NCBI RefSeq assembly: GCF_000204055.1
Contig: NW_006768767.1
Span: forward strand, 911,547 to 975,546
Length of the DNA stretch: 64,000 nucleotides
Source of the DNA: Melampsora larici-populina 98AG31
Taxonomy: Eukaryota > Basidiomycota > Pucciniomycetes > Pucciniales > Melampsoraceae
Direction of reading: 5' to 3'
The notes beneath the pieces were generated by a model, which had not been told where the DNA came from, searched no databases, and saw only the letters and a program-made list of their open reading frames with translations. Position 1 is the stretch's first letter. Each line of letters begins with the position of its first letter. Positions 22,399 through 35,014 of this stretch are shown in pieces. The position numbers and the translations under genes were made by a program.

Positions 22399-24103
22399 TC
22401 ACCGGAACTGGAGCCCCATTTGGCTTTTCAGCGCTTCACATACTCGGGCTTGGGTAACATTCACCTCCTCGTTTGATAGATTCCTACAAATCATACCAAG
22501 AATTAGTAATTGCAGAAGATGCCAGAGCCAGTCTGTCACTTACCTTTCCATTGATCGGTATGTGATCCGGTAGCAGTGACTTGTACGCTTCGTTGTAGGA
22601 TGCTCAAATTGATCAATCTTTGTAGTTTGTAAAAGTAAAAGAAATACGATATAATCAGTTTAAAATTAAAGCGAATCAAATTGCGTTTGACAAACCAATT
22701 TGACTTCCTCCACCCATGTTCCACCGACGTCCCTGATCAACTCAAAGATATCATTTGCTTCAAAAGTTTCTGGAAGCCAAAAACTGACGTCTTTGTAGCA
22801 TGGTGGGTTTTTACTAAAGCGTTGAAACTGAGAAACCTTTCCGGGCTGGAATTGATTTAAAAATCTAGGATCTTTTGACCAAAACAGACGAATATCTGGG
22901 ATGGAGAATAAGATCATGGCTATTCTTTCCAATCCAAGACCGAATGCCCATCCCATTTTACTTGGAACCTCTGAAATCTTCGTATCAGCTTCAAGATTAA
23001 CATCACTTGATTGAGCTGTTACACTCACTAGCCTTATCCAACGTGAGTTGATTGACGAGCCCGCAACCTAAGATTTCGAGCCACTTTCCCATGTACATAA
23101 CTTCAACTTCATAACTTGGGCTTGTAAATGGGAAAAACGCAGGGATCCATCGAATCTGAAGAGACGCCTGTTGTTTAGCGTCCAAACCTGCAAAGACGCC
23201 ATAGATGAGTCTGTTGATGGTAGCCTTGAGATGATTGATGACAGTCATGGCTTGAGCTGAATTATGGCAAGCTTGGAAAGGGTTTTGTGAGTCCACTTTG
23301 GTATCATCTTCGATTTTAATATTTTTGGTCGCCAAAAACCGTTGTATCTCATGGGTTTCGCTAGCAAGTTGATCCATATCAGATTGAGGTAGCACGCAAG
23401 CCCCCTCCATCTGTTTCCGAAAAGAGAAGTGTGTAGATAATTACTTCACCGCATTCCAAGTGGGATGATCAAGTACACTCTTACTTGATGAAAGACCGGA
23501 AAATGCGAAGCATCGATTTCATCGCGACGGTAAACATCCGCAGTTAAAAGCCATTTCTCTTTCCCTTGAGAAAATGCCTCCACTTCGTGAGCCGACGTAT
23601 GAGTCCGTAACATGTAATCTGAATTCAAGTAGTAGGAATCTCCCTTCCTCCGGCCAGGGTGATCAGCTGCGAATCCCAAGTCATCGAAATTTTGGGTAGG
23701 CGTAACTATAGCCGATGGGAACTGGAGTCTTTCGAATCCGTGCATCTGTTCGTGTATTAAATTATTGAGTATTCCGAGTGGATGAGCCGGGTCGTTGGGT
23801 AGTTTTGTCTCAAGTTTGGACAAAATTGACGAGGGTACATTAGACATGTGATCGACACGAAAGCGATCTCGCTGGACGGTAGTCCATTCGGTTTGGTGAG
23901 GCACAGCTTCGATGACAAGAAGGAATTACATCAGTTCATCCTGTTCAATCAACATCGTGCCACTTCAAAAAGAAAGCCCTCCTGACCCAACCTGGTTGAC
24001 CACTGCTACACAAGATGGTGGTTGAGAACCGTTTCGCATGTCTAATCCTTGGTTTTGAAAGAGGGATGCTCGCCGATAACCGCATATTAAGCTTTAGCGC
24101 CAT
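22399..24103 (-). CDS. MSF1: Mitochondrial phenylalanyl-tRNA synthetase
   Basis: Six exons on the minus strand, 24103-23992, 23906-23485, 23410-23029, 22970-22696, 22617-22544 and 22483-22399, splice in frame to 449 aa. This is the monomeric class II enzyme that charges mitochondrial tRNA-Phe. The first ~30 residues are basic and Ser-rich ([20 protein letters not shown]), a mitochondrial targeting signal. Class II motif 2 lies in the [19 protein letters not shown] region. The core continues with [17 protein letters not shown] and motif 3 [17 protein letters not shown]. The C-terminal FDX-ACB anticodon-binding domain runs from [13 protein letters not shown] to the end, including [20 protein letters not shown] and [13 protein letters not shown]. 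An in-frame GTG lies upstream, but 24103 is the first ATG with a sensible leader. No defects were seen. A foldback element starts about 280 bp upstream. Confidence 0.95.
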
Positions 24104-24379
24104 AGCTGAAGAGGATAAAGGTATCTTCCGACCAATGAGCGATCTATCGTGCACGTCGCAAACGAGGCTTGCAATCACAATATATGCGATGGTTAGAAAT
24201 CAAGGTTGCGGTGGCTCCAGAGTAAAGTGCCAATCATGGTCACATTGTCAGAGTTGTCAAAAAGCACCTTCCCGGCCCCGAAGAAAACCCCACTGTGTAC
24301 GTATCCGACCAGGTCCGACTCGGTTCAGTGTGCAGCCGTATTTTTGAAGACGCCTCCAGCCGGTTTTAACGACGTGAGC

Positions 24380-24955
24380 TTAACCTAACAAAGTCCCTCT
24401 CAGCAAGCAAGCCTGTGAGAGAGGGTCTTATGGCCCATTGGCATGGGTTATCCATTGAATTTGGTGTATGAGCAAGAAACTTGTGGCTGGGGAGTTTCCA
24501 ACCCGCCATGACTTCTTACCCTGAAGATAAACAGTCTGTGGATTAAAGAAAGATCCTGTGCACCTGCTCAACCTACACATACTGGATCTTTGTAATCTCT
24601 CTCTTGGTCTCAGGAAATCACTGAAGAAAGACTTGAAAAATGGGTTCACATGGAACATTTCAGCTTGGCAGGTGTGAGCTTTCTCAGAGATTTTGTTTTT
24701 TTTGCAAACTTCAGCCTTTCATTGCTCTGCAATCATTGGATCAAATACACGATTAGATACATGAATGTATGCGGGTTGAGCAGGCGCACAGGAACCTTCT
24801 TTAGTCAGAAGAATGTTTGTTCCAAGGGTAAGAAGTTATGGCGTGTTGAAAAGCTCCTCAGCCAAAAGTTTCTGGCTCACACGCCAAGTTTTGTTGATAA
24901 CCCCCAAGTCCCTCTCTTGCAGGCTTGCTTGTCAAGAGGGGCTTTTTTAGGTTGG
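24380..24955. mobile_element. Foldback MITE near the PheRS promoter
   Basis: The left end TTAACCTAACAAAGTCCCTC is matched in inverted form by GGGGCTTTTTTAGGTTGG at 24938-24955. Inner arms (GGTTGAGCAGGCGCAC near 24774 and its counterpart near 24560) also pair. It is about 576 bp and non-coding. The flanking nonamers GACGTGAGC and GAAATCAGC match at six of nine positions, so a decayed duplication is possible but unproven. Confidence 0.55.
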
Positions 24956-27256
24956 GAAATCAGCTAAGAAAAAAACAATACTTGATTGTCATGAAAAGAT
25001 ACCACAATATAATGGATGTTGATTGTAAAAGCTTGTAAAAGTCAGGGATGTTCTGCAGAACCTGTCCAATAAGCATGGACAATGCAATTTGAAGAAAGTT
25101 GAATGAATTACTGGATTTTTTACTGATGATATTGCAGGGCCTTTTCAATTTTATTTGCCTTTCTGACAATGAGTCTTTTGATTTCAAAAAATTTGACAAA
25201 CCTCACATTTTTCTATTCTGAGATGTGGCATAGCTTACTTGAGTTCCCCCAATTGAGACCACTTCACTAGATGTCCAGGGACCAGAGGTGCTTAAAACAC
25301 TGTTTCTGCTGATTGTGGATCTTCTTGAAGTTGAGCCACAGAAAACTCCTTGTATGTTGAAAATAGGTATGGGTACAGAGTCCTTGCAACCTTCATGTAT
25401 GGCTACCCAATAGAGTTGGGCCACTTGCGGACAAAGAAGCTGAATACATACATCAAATGACAGCTAAATCTATACCACATTTGAGGCCATATTTATTGGG
25501 TGAAAACTTATTATTTTGCAGTCTTATCTTGGTGAATCTGCTGTCACTAAGTTGCCCTTGTCCATGAACATCACTAAAGATGTACTACAAAAATACCAAC
25601 CCTTGGCCATAGGAAATGTCCTCAAGTACCTTGAACTTGTCAATATGAAGGACAAAGAGGATCATTCCAAAACAATTGCTGTAGCTGCACAGTCTAGACC
25701 GTTCAAACAAACAACCACTCAATGTCCTCTTATCTTCAACAAACCAGTTGTCCCTTATTGTTCTGAAGCAACACTATGTTCTAAGGCCATACATCCACTG
25801 AATGCTGGTAAGTAAACCTGAAATTAAGCTCTCCTCATGTCACCACCAACAGCAGTTGTCCCAGAGCATCTGGAGGTTTGGCTACCCATTCATCTTTGAG
25901 ATCTCAAGCCTTTGAACTCACCTCTTCTAATCACAACCCCATTCTTTTAGACAGTGTGGTTGCTTGCACCACATGGTGCCTGACCATAATCCCAATCCGC
26001 CATAAACTGGTTTGACCTGTGGTTTCCTACTTAGGTTAGCTAGGTAATGCTGAAGTAGCTACTATCAGTTCAAGATCTATTCTGTTCATGGAGGGCCAAT
26101 GGCCAGTCAAAGTAGCTTTTAGACCACAGATTACCAGTGTATACAACCTGGAGATATCTGGCAATGCAACTTATTGACAGGTGAGGAGCAATGATGAGTT
26201 CCTGATGTTCTTCCTTAGAAACAGGGACCGTGATATTGATGGTCTATGACATCCCCAACGAGAGGATCACAACCCTTTTCATGTTCTCAAAGGGTCATTG
26301 GGAAATATCAAAATCTTTCCATGGCAAAAAAGAAACCAGGAAGAATTTGAAAGGTGGAAAGGATCAGCTCAGCAAAGGTTGAAGAGACATATCTTCAATG
26401 GACAAGCCCAAATTAAGTCCAAGTTTAAGGGAAAGGGTAACTTGGAGGAGATTGATCCTGCTTGGCCGCCGCCTAGGATGTGGTTAGTAGTACCATTTCA
26501 ATTTACATTTTGATTGGCAAAAGTTTATCCATATTGAACAGACTAGCTATGCAAGGAGAGTAAATATCGATTACGTTGTGGAAGGAATTCCTATGGTTTA
26601 CCTCGAGTAACCAACCACCAGCGTGCTTCTATTCTGCTGTTCTCATTGAAGAAGCATGAATGGTCGTTCTCGTAAACCTCCTAAACCTCATATATGACTT
26701 ATCCAGTTTTGGCTTACCAGTATTGTGACGTTTTGTACTCAAGGCTTTGAAATAATGTTGACTCGAATGAATGTATTTATCAATCAAGCACTTCTCGTAT
26801 TTGTCAAGATTGATCCACATTTCAATAGTGGAGAAGTACCAAAACCAAAACTCCGCAAGGAGTCTTGCGTGAAGGTTTCCTCATCAAGGAAAATGACAAG
26901 AGAGTCTTACAAAGCAGTGGTATAATAAGCAAGTACACAAAGGAAAATGACTCCCATGAGCACTCTGTTATCTGTACGGAGATGATGTTGACAAAAAAGA
27001 TATGAGTACTAAGAGCCAGAACCTTTAGATTCAAAAAGATTTCCTCTTTCACAGCTCGATGACTTCTTCATTTAAGTAAATTTACAAGTACAAAAAAATG
27101 TAAAAAAATTGCCAAAAAAACAGCTACGCTAGCAAAGAAAAAGGAGTCATTACTTTGAAAAACGAACATATGAGTGTGACCGTCGACGTATTGTTAAATA
27201 ATTGTAAGATGAAATTGAACTAAAAAAAAACGGATCTTAAATATAATGTTGTGAAT
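24956..27256. other. Intergenic, possible repeat debris, no gene assigned
   Basis: Two plus-strand frames, 25516-25815 and 26298-26511, are unusually free of stops for this composition. They encode basic, Gln/Lys-rich peptides without a recognised domain. They may be remnants of an old element. No RNA gene or clear terminal repeat was found. Confidence 0.35.
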
Positions 27257-27738
27257 TCAATATGGTGTACTACGAAAATTTCCTACTCGATCAAACAAAG
27301 GAACGATTCTAAGATCATCACTATCATCATCCGAAGTTGAACCAATACTGAGAGCAGCTATATTTCTAGTCCGGATAGCTAAAAAATCATGTTTTGCTTC
27401 AATCTGATTTGGTTGGGCCACTTTGAGCTCTCTGGTACGAAGAAGCAGACCATTCGGATCCGAATCCTTGGGATCAGTATTGATTGTCGTGTGTTGTGGA
27501 AGCTGATGAGCTGACTTTGCGAGGTTGAATTGGTTTCGATCAGCAGGTGAAATATATGCGCTGAGGATATCTGGATGGTCTTGATCACCGTGGGCTATAG
27601 GCATAGCTTGGATAAGACCTAAAGAAAAAACGTAGAATGAATCTCTCATATCTTCGTACTATCACCAACATCATGGACTGTTGTCTTACCGTTGATGACA
27701 ATAATCAGGGTCACACAAGTAAAGAATGAAGTTCGCAT
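27257..27738 (-). CDS. Small secreted protein, candidate effector
   Basis: Two exons, 27738-27690 and 27618-27257, join across a 71-bp GT-AG intron to encode 136 aa. The first exon starts MRTSFFTCVTLIIVING and continues LIQAMPIAHG, a classic signal peptide with cleavage probably after the AHG or QAM region. The mature ~110 residues are hydrophilic, lack cysteine and have no known domain. An Asp/Ser cluster (STSDDDSDD) lies near the end. Rust genomes carry many short, secreted, lineage-specific proteins that act in the host, and this has that profile. Placement of the intron inside the signal-peptide coding region is also common in such genes. Function cannot be inferred further. It is isolated, with more than 1 kb of non-coding DNA on both sides. 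Confidence 0.65.
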
Positions 27739-29060
27739 GTTGATTTATGATTCGTATAGGATCCCGGAATTCAAGGTAGGAAATGAAAACAAGGTAGCTG
27801 AGATTCAGTTAAATAGGAAACTGGTAAGATGGATATAGAAGTGAAAGTTCTAGACGAGCCACACGCTCCTTCACTTCATGAGGTGTCCACTGAGTCTGCG
27901 TGGTTTTTGGCTTTACATAGCCTCGTTTCGATGAAAAAGCGGCGCATGGGTAGAACCCAATTATAGGTATATGGCGACTGAAATCGACTCAAATCTTAAT
28001 CAAAGAACCCCGGTTCTATACCAAAACATCTCTGAGTAGCCGTAAACGCGAAGTTGAGTCCGAATCAGTCTCATGATTAAAGGTAAGAAGGGCTTTATAC
28101 CTCTTTATACCGCGTTGATCTTACGAAAAGATTTCTCAGACTCTTCAAAGCTATGGACAGCTATTGGCTCGACGAAAGTCCGTGAACGTTAATCATTCTG
28201 GCAGTAGTGAACCGCATAATGGTCGATCAGGAGATCTAAGAAGTCACTCCGTATCGCCAAACTTGTCTTCCTTCAAATAATTTACCACCTTTGCTTGAAG
28301 TTGAAGTTAAAGAGTCTTGGGAATTATAGTAGCATATATATCTATATTTATCACTCAAGATGAATGATTAACTTTTTCCAAGATTTATACCTCACTGCAG
28401 AGTTTTACAGGGAACTATCATGATAATCCCATGAAATCACGTATCACCAGAAAGTGGTTTGTTTTTCTGAATCTAACGTCTAAAAAACTCTTGGATCATT
28501 GTCAATAATTAGGAGTTGGATTTTCTTGAATTTTGATATGTTCATTTCCAGCATAAACTTTTAACTATTTCTTCATCTACCAATCCAATTTCAATTCCTA
28601 TTACCTCCAAAACCTTCTCTTCTAAAAATAAACCCACACATCCAAACTTTTATCATGTAAAAAAACATGAAAAAAACATGAAAAAATGAGCTTTTTTTTT
28701 ACAAAAAACCACTTCAAAACCTTTCTAAAATCTTTTTACACATTCTTATCATTCCTCAACACAATCAACTTATTACAATTTGCCAGATCAAAACAAAACA
28801 TGTATAGGAAAAAATCGTTCAACTAAACTTATATCAGAGTCCAAAAATAAAAAAAAACCATTCAAACTACAAATCTAAATCTAAATCTAAATCTAAATCT
28901 AAACCATAAATAAACCAAAAAAAACTACACTATGATAATAATAAAGAGAAAAACCTTGCTCATAAACTGAAAGACACCTCATTCAATGAAAAAATCAAAA
29001 CCACATCCCGATTTCTAAAACCACATTCTCAAACGAAAAAAAACCTCCACAAAAACCTCA
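27739..29060. other. Intergenic; A-rich, with microsatellite
   Basis: Upstream region of the secreted-protein gene and 3' region of the decarboxylase gene. A hexamer repeat (AAATCT, about five units) occupies 28871-28903. No other feature was recognised. Confidence 0.5.
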
Positions 29061-32000
29061 TTATTTCTTCTTCTTTTTAATTCCTACTTGGTTTCCAACC
29101 CTAACTAAAGTTTCAATTGGTGCTTCTAAAATATTCAACAACCCCAACCAAACCAAAAACAACCAAAACCAAAAAAACAGTTTGATCAATTCCAAGATCC
29201 GTAAAAAAATGAGATTGAGAAAATAGCGGTACACAAATATCAAAACCGTATGGGAAAACCGTATGAAAAACTGCATGAAAACCCGCATGGTTTTTTTGGT
29301 TTTTGCGGGGAAACCTAAAAAAACCATGCGGTTTCATGTGGTTTTTTCATGCGGGTTTTTCATACGGTTTTGATATTTGTGTACCGCTAATGAGAGAAAA
29401 ATATAATCACTAACTTGAATTCATTAAAAGATCTTCATCCCATTCAATCATTTCACTTTCCCCAATCACTAAAATAGTAGACCCACCTAACGCCCCCCAA
29501 AAGAAAAATCAAAATCAAACAAAGAAGAAAAAAGAAGAAAAAAGCATCAAATCCATCAGTTTCACCACAATACAAAAAAGAAACCAAGAGATTTGATTTG
29601 ATTTGATTCAAAAAAATCAAAAAACTTACCAAAAGCGAAATAGCCCAAATGATCACCTTTTTTCAATACGTCTCCAACTTTCACTCCCACCTCAATACTT
29701 CCTACCATCCTAAAACAAACAAACCCCCCAAAAAAACCTCAATCAAATCAATAATCACTCAAAGTAGTAAAAAAACCCACACACAAACCACTAAACTGAA
29801 TGGGTTTGAGAAAACTTACATGGCTCCAACTAATACACAATAAACTTTACCAAAGCCTTTGGATTGGAACCTAATGATCACTCTCACATTTTCTCCATAC
29901 ACATCTATTGTTGACCGAATGGCCATTGGGTTCACTCTACATATTCAAAAAAAGTAAAGATCAGTCTTCATGATTACATCATCTATTCCTGTTTGGTTCG
30001 ATTTGGTTTTAATAAATCAAACTTGTAACCCTTCGTGACGACTTACGTATAATACTGTCCATCAATCTTTTCGATCTGTTCCACAACCCCATCCAAAGGT
30101 GAATGAAACCGATGATAATCCTGAGGGGCCAATCTAAAGATCCCAATCGTCCATTTCTCTTCTTCTTCTTCTGTCTCATTACTTGACAATTCAATCGATT
30201 CACCCAACACTTTTTTCAAACTAAAACTTTTTCCTTTAATCCAAATCGATTTACTTATTCCAAGGTTTTCAAACACCATCATTCTACAATCAGCACAACT
30301 CACTAAAACTTCTTCATTCTTTCCTCCTTCAATCTTTCGACACCCCGGTTTCAATTCTCGATAAAAAAACTCATTAAACGTTTCAAAACTTTCAATCGGT
30401 CTTAAAATCTCATCCAACTTTAATTCATGAAACTCAATAAACCCTAAAATCTCTTTTCGAGATTCAATCGAATTATACTTCATTCCTTGTTTAATCGTTA
30501 AAGACTTTAACATTTTCTTCACCTTTTCTTTTTCCATTCTTGATTTCGATCCTGAACTTCTATACATCAATCGGATCCCAACTCTCACAATCACTTGCAT
30601 CTTTTCTTCTACTAATCTACCAGTGATTCGATCTTTCACAATTATATTGGCCGAATTCGCTCCTAATGAATACTTTCCATTCTGTACTTTTCCAATCACT
30701 TTTGTAAACCATTTTCGATTAGCTTGATTTGATGTGACAAAGTTTCCAGGTGATAAGATATGTCTTAAACTTGACCAATCCGTTGATGCACAAACTGCTA
30801 AATGTGTCACTATATCAATCTCCATTCTTGAATTGATTCGTTCTTTATGACAGATCGGACATCTTGAAATATTGATCACTTTTTCCACTTTTCCTTCCTC
30901 TTCCTCTTCTTCCTCTTCTTCTTCCTCTACTTCTTTGGGTGATGGGTCTTCAACTTCGATGTCTTCTATTCCTTTCTTTTCTTCACCAATGATCACTTCA
31001 TTCAATTCTTCTTTTTCAACCACCGTATGAACCGGATTATGTCCAACAAATCCAAGTGGCACATCCACCTCACAAGGTAAATCCCCTTCTTCTTCTTCTT
31101 CTGTTTCCCCACCATCACTCTTCATTCCTAAATCCCTTTCTTCATCATACACCTTTCGTTTCTTAACTTTCCTTTTCTCTTCTGGTTTCTTAATCAATTC
31201 ATCTTCTAAACAACAAATCACTTGATCAAAACTCAACACTTTCGATTCGATCTCAACTTCACTTAATCCCTTGGGTTTCCCATCTTCAAACCTACGAAAA
31301 AAACTTTCAATCGTTTCTGAACTCAACGTAGATCCCAACGAATCTAACATCGAGACTAATTCGATCTTCGAAATCGTACCCGATTCATCCGTATCAAACG
31401 ATTCCAAATACTTTCTCCAAAACACTTGTCGTAATGCACTATAAGGAACATATTTAGCTTTGATAAACAATTTACTTGGAGTTGTGGTTGATGAAACAGT
31501 AGCGGAAGCAGGAGGACTAGGATTACTAAGATCTGATGAATTACTACTCTTCGAATTCGAATTCAAAGGACTCGTACTCGGACTCGGACTCTCGATCAAG
31601 AACTCATAATTGATCATCGAATCTCCCCACAACTTTCCATTTTCATCTACTTGATACAATCCAGTTTTCGAATCGATGTTCATCTTCTTTTGATTAGCTT
31701 CAATCAACTCGATCATCGGTAATTTCACTTCTCCAATATAATCATTTGATGACATCTTATCCCAATCAAATAAACTAAACAGAATCGTATAATTCAATTC
31801 TTCTCGTTTCACATGAAAAAATAATCTTTCATCCCAAACCGGTTCGAGTGAATGTCTGATCACTTTAGTACGAAAAATCTAAACCGTTTCAATCAATCCG
31901 ATCAAGTCAGAAATTCATGAAAACATAAACCAAGATCAACTTTTAAAGGAATTCTCAAACACTCACCTTTTCACCAAAACTAATAATCACAAATGGATCC

Positions 32001-33892
32001 ATATCAAATCCGATCCTAGTGACTGATTTCCAATAAGGTAATCCGATCGCTTTATCCAGTTCGATGAAACAAATCCCCATCACATCATCTTTGGTAAGAT
32101 GTCCATCTTTAAAACTATGTTCTGATTTTTGTTTTCTCAATCTCTGATGAAACTTTCGATTAGGTTTCTTAATGATAGTAGGACTGGTAGGTTCGGTTAA
32201 TCTGACCGATTTACTTGGATGAGGAGGTTCGGATGAGGAGGATAGGTTGGGTTTAGGTGCAAAGGCTTTGATTCCAGTTGGGATTTTTTTCGTTAATGCA
32301 CTTGGGATCGAAAGTAACTTTTTACTTGATGAACTTGATGAACGACTCATTGCAGGAGGTACTACCAATGTAGAATTCATAGAAGAACTTGGTGGATTGT
32401 TGGCTTCAAAAGCTGGACCTAGTTCAGATTCGATTCCTGAGGTCGGATTCGGTTCATCTAGATTAAGGTTTCGAATCGATTGAGTTTCTAAATCTTCACT
32501 ACTTTCATCATCAGTTGAAATGATTGAGTATAATGAATCTTCATCTGAATTCGGACTGTCTTCTCCAATCGCTTCACTCAATTCTTGTCCACTTACAATC
32601 CTACCCTTAGCTCTTGTTCCAACCCCGAGCGTCGGATTGGCACTTAGAACTGTTTGACCTCTTTCAAGTCCTTCTTCATTCATTTCTACTTCTTCTGTTT
32701 CTCCTGCTGAATTGTGATTCATAGCAGTAGTTGATTTCCGTCTGATCTTCTTGGATACAATCGATCGGAGTTTCTTGTTAGAGTTCAAGATCCGACGGAT
32801 TCTCTTTTGTTTATCTTGTTCATCTGTTTCGGTTTCGATTGATCCTGAAACTAGAGCCGTTGCAGAAGCAGGAGATTGACGAGCTTGAGTGGTGGATCGA
32901 GATGGAGATTCATGATTGGTGATGATCGATTGTAATGTACCAGCGATCTCTTTCATGAATTGATCGTCATCTTGTTCTTGTGAGGATGGACTACTCTTTT
33001 CAAGATTTGAAGTTTCCAAGATGGGTGAAGATGAAAATGGTAAAGAACTTAAGACAGTAGTAGGTAAAGAACTTGTAGCAGTTTGAAAATCTAATCCAGA
33101 TAGAAATCCAATCTTGACAAGTAATTGACCTGTGACTTTAGTACGAGATTTGGAACTGACCAAGGAATACCATCTGGGTGGATTTGACAAAGAATTGAAA
33201 CTTAGATTCGAAAAAGTGGAGGTTGAAGTTGAATTGATTCCGATCGAATCGATCCAATCTAACAAATTAATTTCTAATTCACCTAAATAATCATTCTTTA
33301 ATCTATCTTTATCTAATACGATCACTTTGACTAAATTGTTTAAAATCGATCTAGGAAAGATAATACATTCTATAGAAGCTGAACCGATATCGAGAGATAG
33401 ATCAGATTGATACCAAATTGGATTTAAAGTATTGTATCTAATGTCTGAAACTAATTTTGATTGTTCTTGTAAGATGATAGGATTTACTTGATTTTGATTT
33501 GATGGATTGATTAAAGATAATTTACAAAACGGATCTGATTTACCATTTCGATCTTTTGCTAATAAATCTTGACCAGCTTCGATTCTGATTTTCAAGATGG
33601 CAGGAATCGGATGATTGACAGTGTTGTTGTTGATTGTCGAAAGATGTTTAGATTGGATTGGACTGATTGAATGAGTAGAAGAAGATGAAGATGATTTGGA
33701 TCTAGATGAAGTACTTAGTGATAATCGTTTGGGTACATGGTTTTTGAGTTTGGTGACTAGGTTGGTGGTGGTGGTTGTTGGTGAAGGAGGTGTTAGGAAG
33801 GTTGAATTTGATCGGATAGGTTGAGATGGTGTGATTGATTGAGTGTTGTTGTTGTTGTTGTTATCTGGTGATGATGATGATGATGATGACAT
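29061..33892 (-). CDS. Phosphatidylserine decarboxylase, C2-domain type (Psd2-like)
   Basis: Six exons on the minus strand, 33892-31967, 31878-30047, 29936-29820, 29709-29630, 29486-29415 and 29125-29061, give 4092 nt (1363 aa) in frame. The enzyme makes phosphatidylethanolamine from phosphatidylserine on endomembranes. Domains in order are: a low-complexity Ser/Asn N-terminus; a C2 domain from about residue 98 ([27 protein letters not shown]); a long acidic/Ser linker; a second C2 domain starting near residue 610 and crossing the first intron; an EF-hand-like loop (DTDESGTIS); a Cys/His segment (CPICHKE...HLAVC); then the catalytic domain with [23 protein letters not shown] and the self-cleavage GGST motif, which is rebuilt across the exon 4/5 junction. 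Pyruvoyl formation at the Ser of GGST is known for the family. The last intron contains a 164-bp foldback element. No coding defects were seen. Confidence 0.94.
29225..29388. mobile_element. Foldback element inside the last intron of the decarboxylase gene
   Basis: It starts AGCGGTACACAAATATC and ends with the complement GATATTTGTGTACCGCT. The arms are about 65 bp with degenerate CATGCGGGTTTT/CATACGG repeats, 164 bp in all. Flanks contain similar ATGAGA/GAGAAAA strings but no exact duplication. It leaves both splice sites of the intron intact. Confidence 0.7.
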
Positions 33893-34018
33893 TCTTTCTG
33901 AAGAGTTGAAGTTGAGAATTGATCAGTTGCTGTGATCAGTCAGTTTCTAATTCGATTGAGACTGCTTACATGATCATTCAATTTTTCATTTCCAATCTAG
34001 ATTCACCCGATCCCGCAG

Positions 34019-34064
<46 letters not shown>

Positions 34065-35014
34065 ACTGTCACTGATTAGATTCCAGATTCTTATCGAGGG
34101 AAGAGGTTCGAGGTGCGGGAGTCACTTTGAACCAAAATCCTTTTGCTGCTACATAAAACGCCGGACGACCCCGGAGGGCCTGAGCGAATTGCAGTGAGAG
34201 AGAGAAACCAGAGACCCGAGGGGCGGCCTAACACTGAAAATGTAAGAATAACCGTGAGCACAATCAAAAAAATGGGAGGAACGGTGGGAAACAAATAGCA
34301 AGGTGATAATTTTCGATAGGAAAAGAGAAAAAGCTTGGTGATAATGATTTGGACGACTACAATGAATGATAGGTAATAAGATGGTAAGAGGAAAAGGAAG
34401 CAAGCACTAAAGCTGAAAACCAATCCAGTGATCCTTGAAAACCGTACAGAGTGCTCTTTACCAAACGTCATCAGAAGCTTATAGAACGAAAGCAACCTAA
34501 ATCCTATAAGCCATTTTCCTTATTTCACGACTCAACCTTGCATGAGGGACTTTGTTAAGTTAAGACTCAACCTCACTCAACACCTATTATTCCCCTATGT
34601 TAAAACTCGTTCCATGGTAAACTTGAACGCTACAAATCGATTTGATAATACAAAACCAACTATCTTCTCAAACTAATCCATCCACTCTATAAACAATCAA
34701 CTACTTATTTAAATCCAATCAGACCTCTCTCTTCAAAATCCCAATCAAATCAAAGAAACCCAAAAAGAAACACCATTCATGAGGATCTCTTCTACATGTA
34801 TGTGGCTATAACTATAAGAGCGAGGTGGTATGTTACTTCTCATATATAAAGAGGAAAGAGAGACAAACCTAAAGAGCTTGCAAAAACAAAGATAAAGATA
34901 CTTGTACAAAAAAACAAAACCATGAGATGGGAAACAAGAAATGATGCTTTGATGTGGTTTCAAAAAACGAATCACATTGATTCTCTTTTACCAGAAAAAG
35001 AAACTAGAGATTGA
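33893..35014. other. Intergenic between decarboxylase and ISA1; microsatellite at 34021-34064
   Basis: A (ACTCTC)n array of about seven units lies at 34021-34064. A 25-bp transposon end with a 10-bp duplication lies at 34539-34563. Frames at 34091-34495 show no domain and overlap this low-complexity DNA, so they are not called. Confidence 0.5.
34529..34573. repeat. Residual family B end with 10-bp duplication (GACTCAACCT)
   Basis: GACTCAACCT is present at 34529-34538 and 34564-34573. Between them lie only 25 bases, ending GGGACTTTGTTAAGTTAA, which matches the terminal bases of the family B elements (20103-21253). It looks like an insertion almost wholly deleted from within. Confidence 0.65.

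Noticed and set aside
34091..34495. Minus-strand frame of 134 codons with hydrophobic stretches
   Set aside because: It overlaps a CACTCT microsatellite and low-complexity DNA, with no domain and no splice context.
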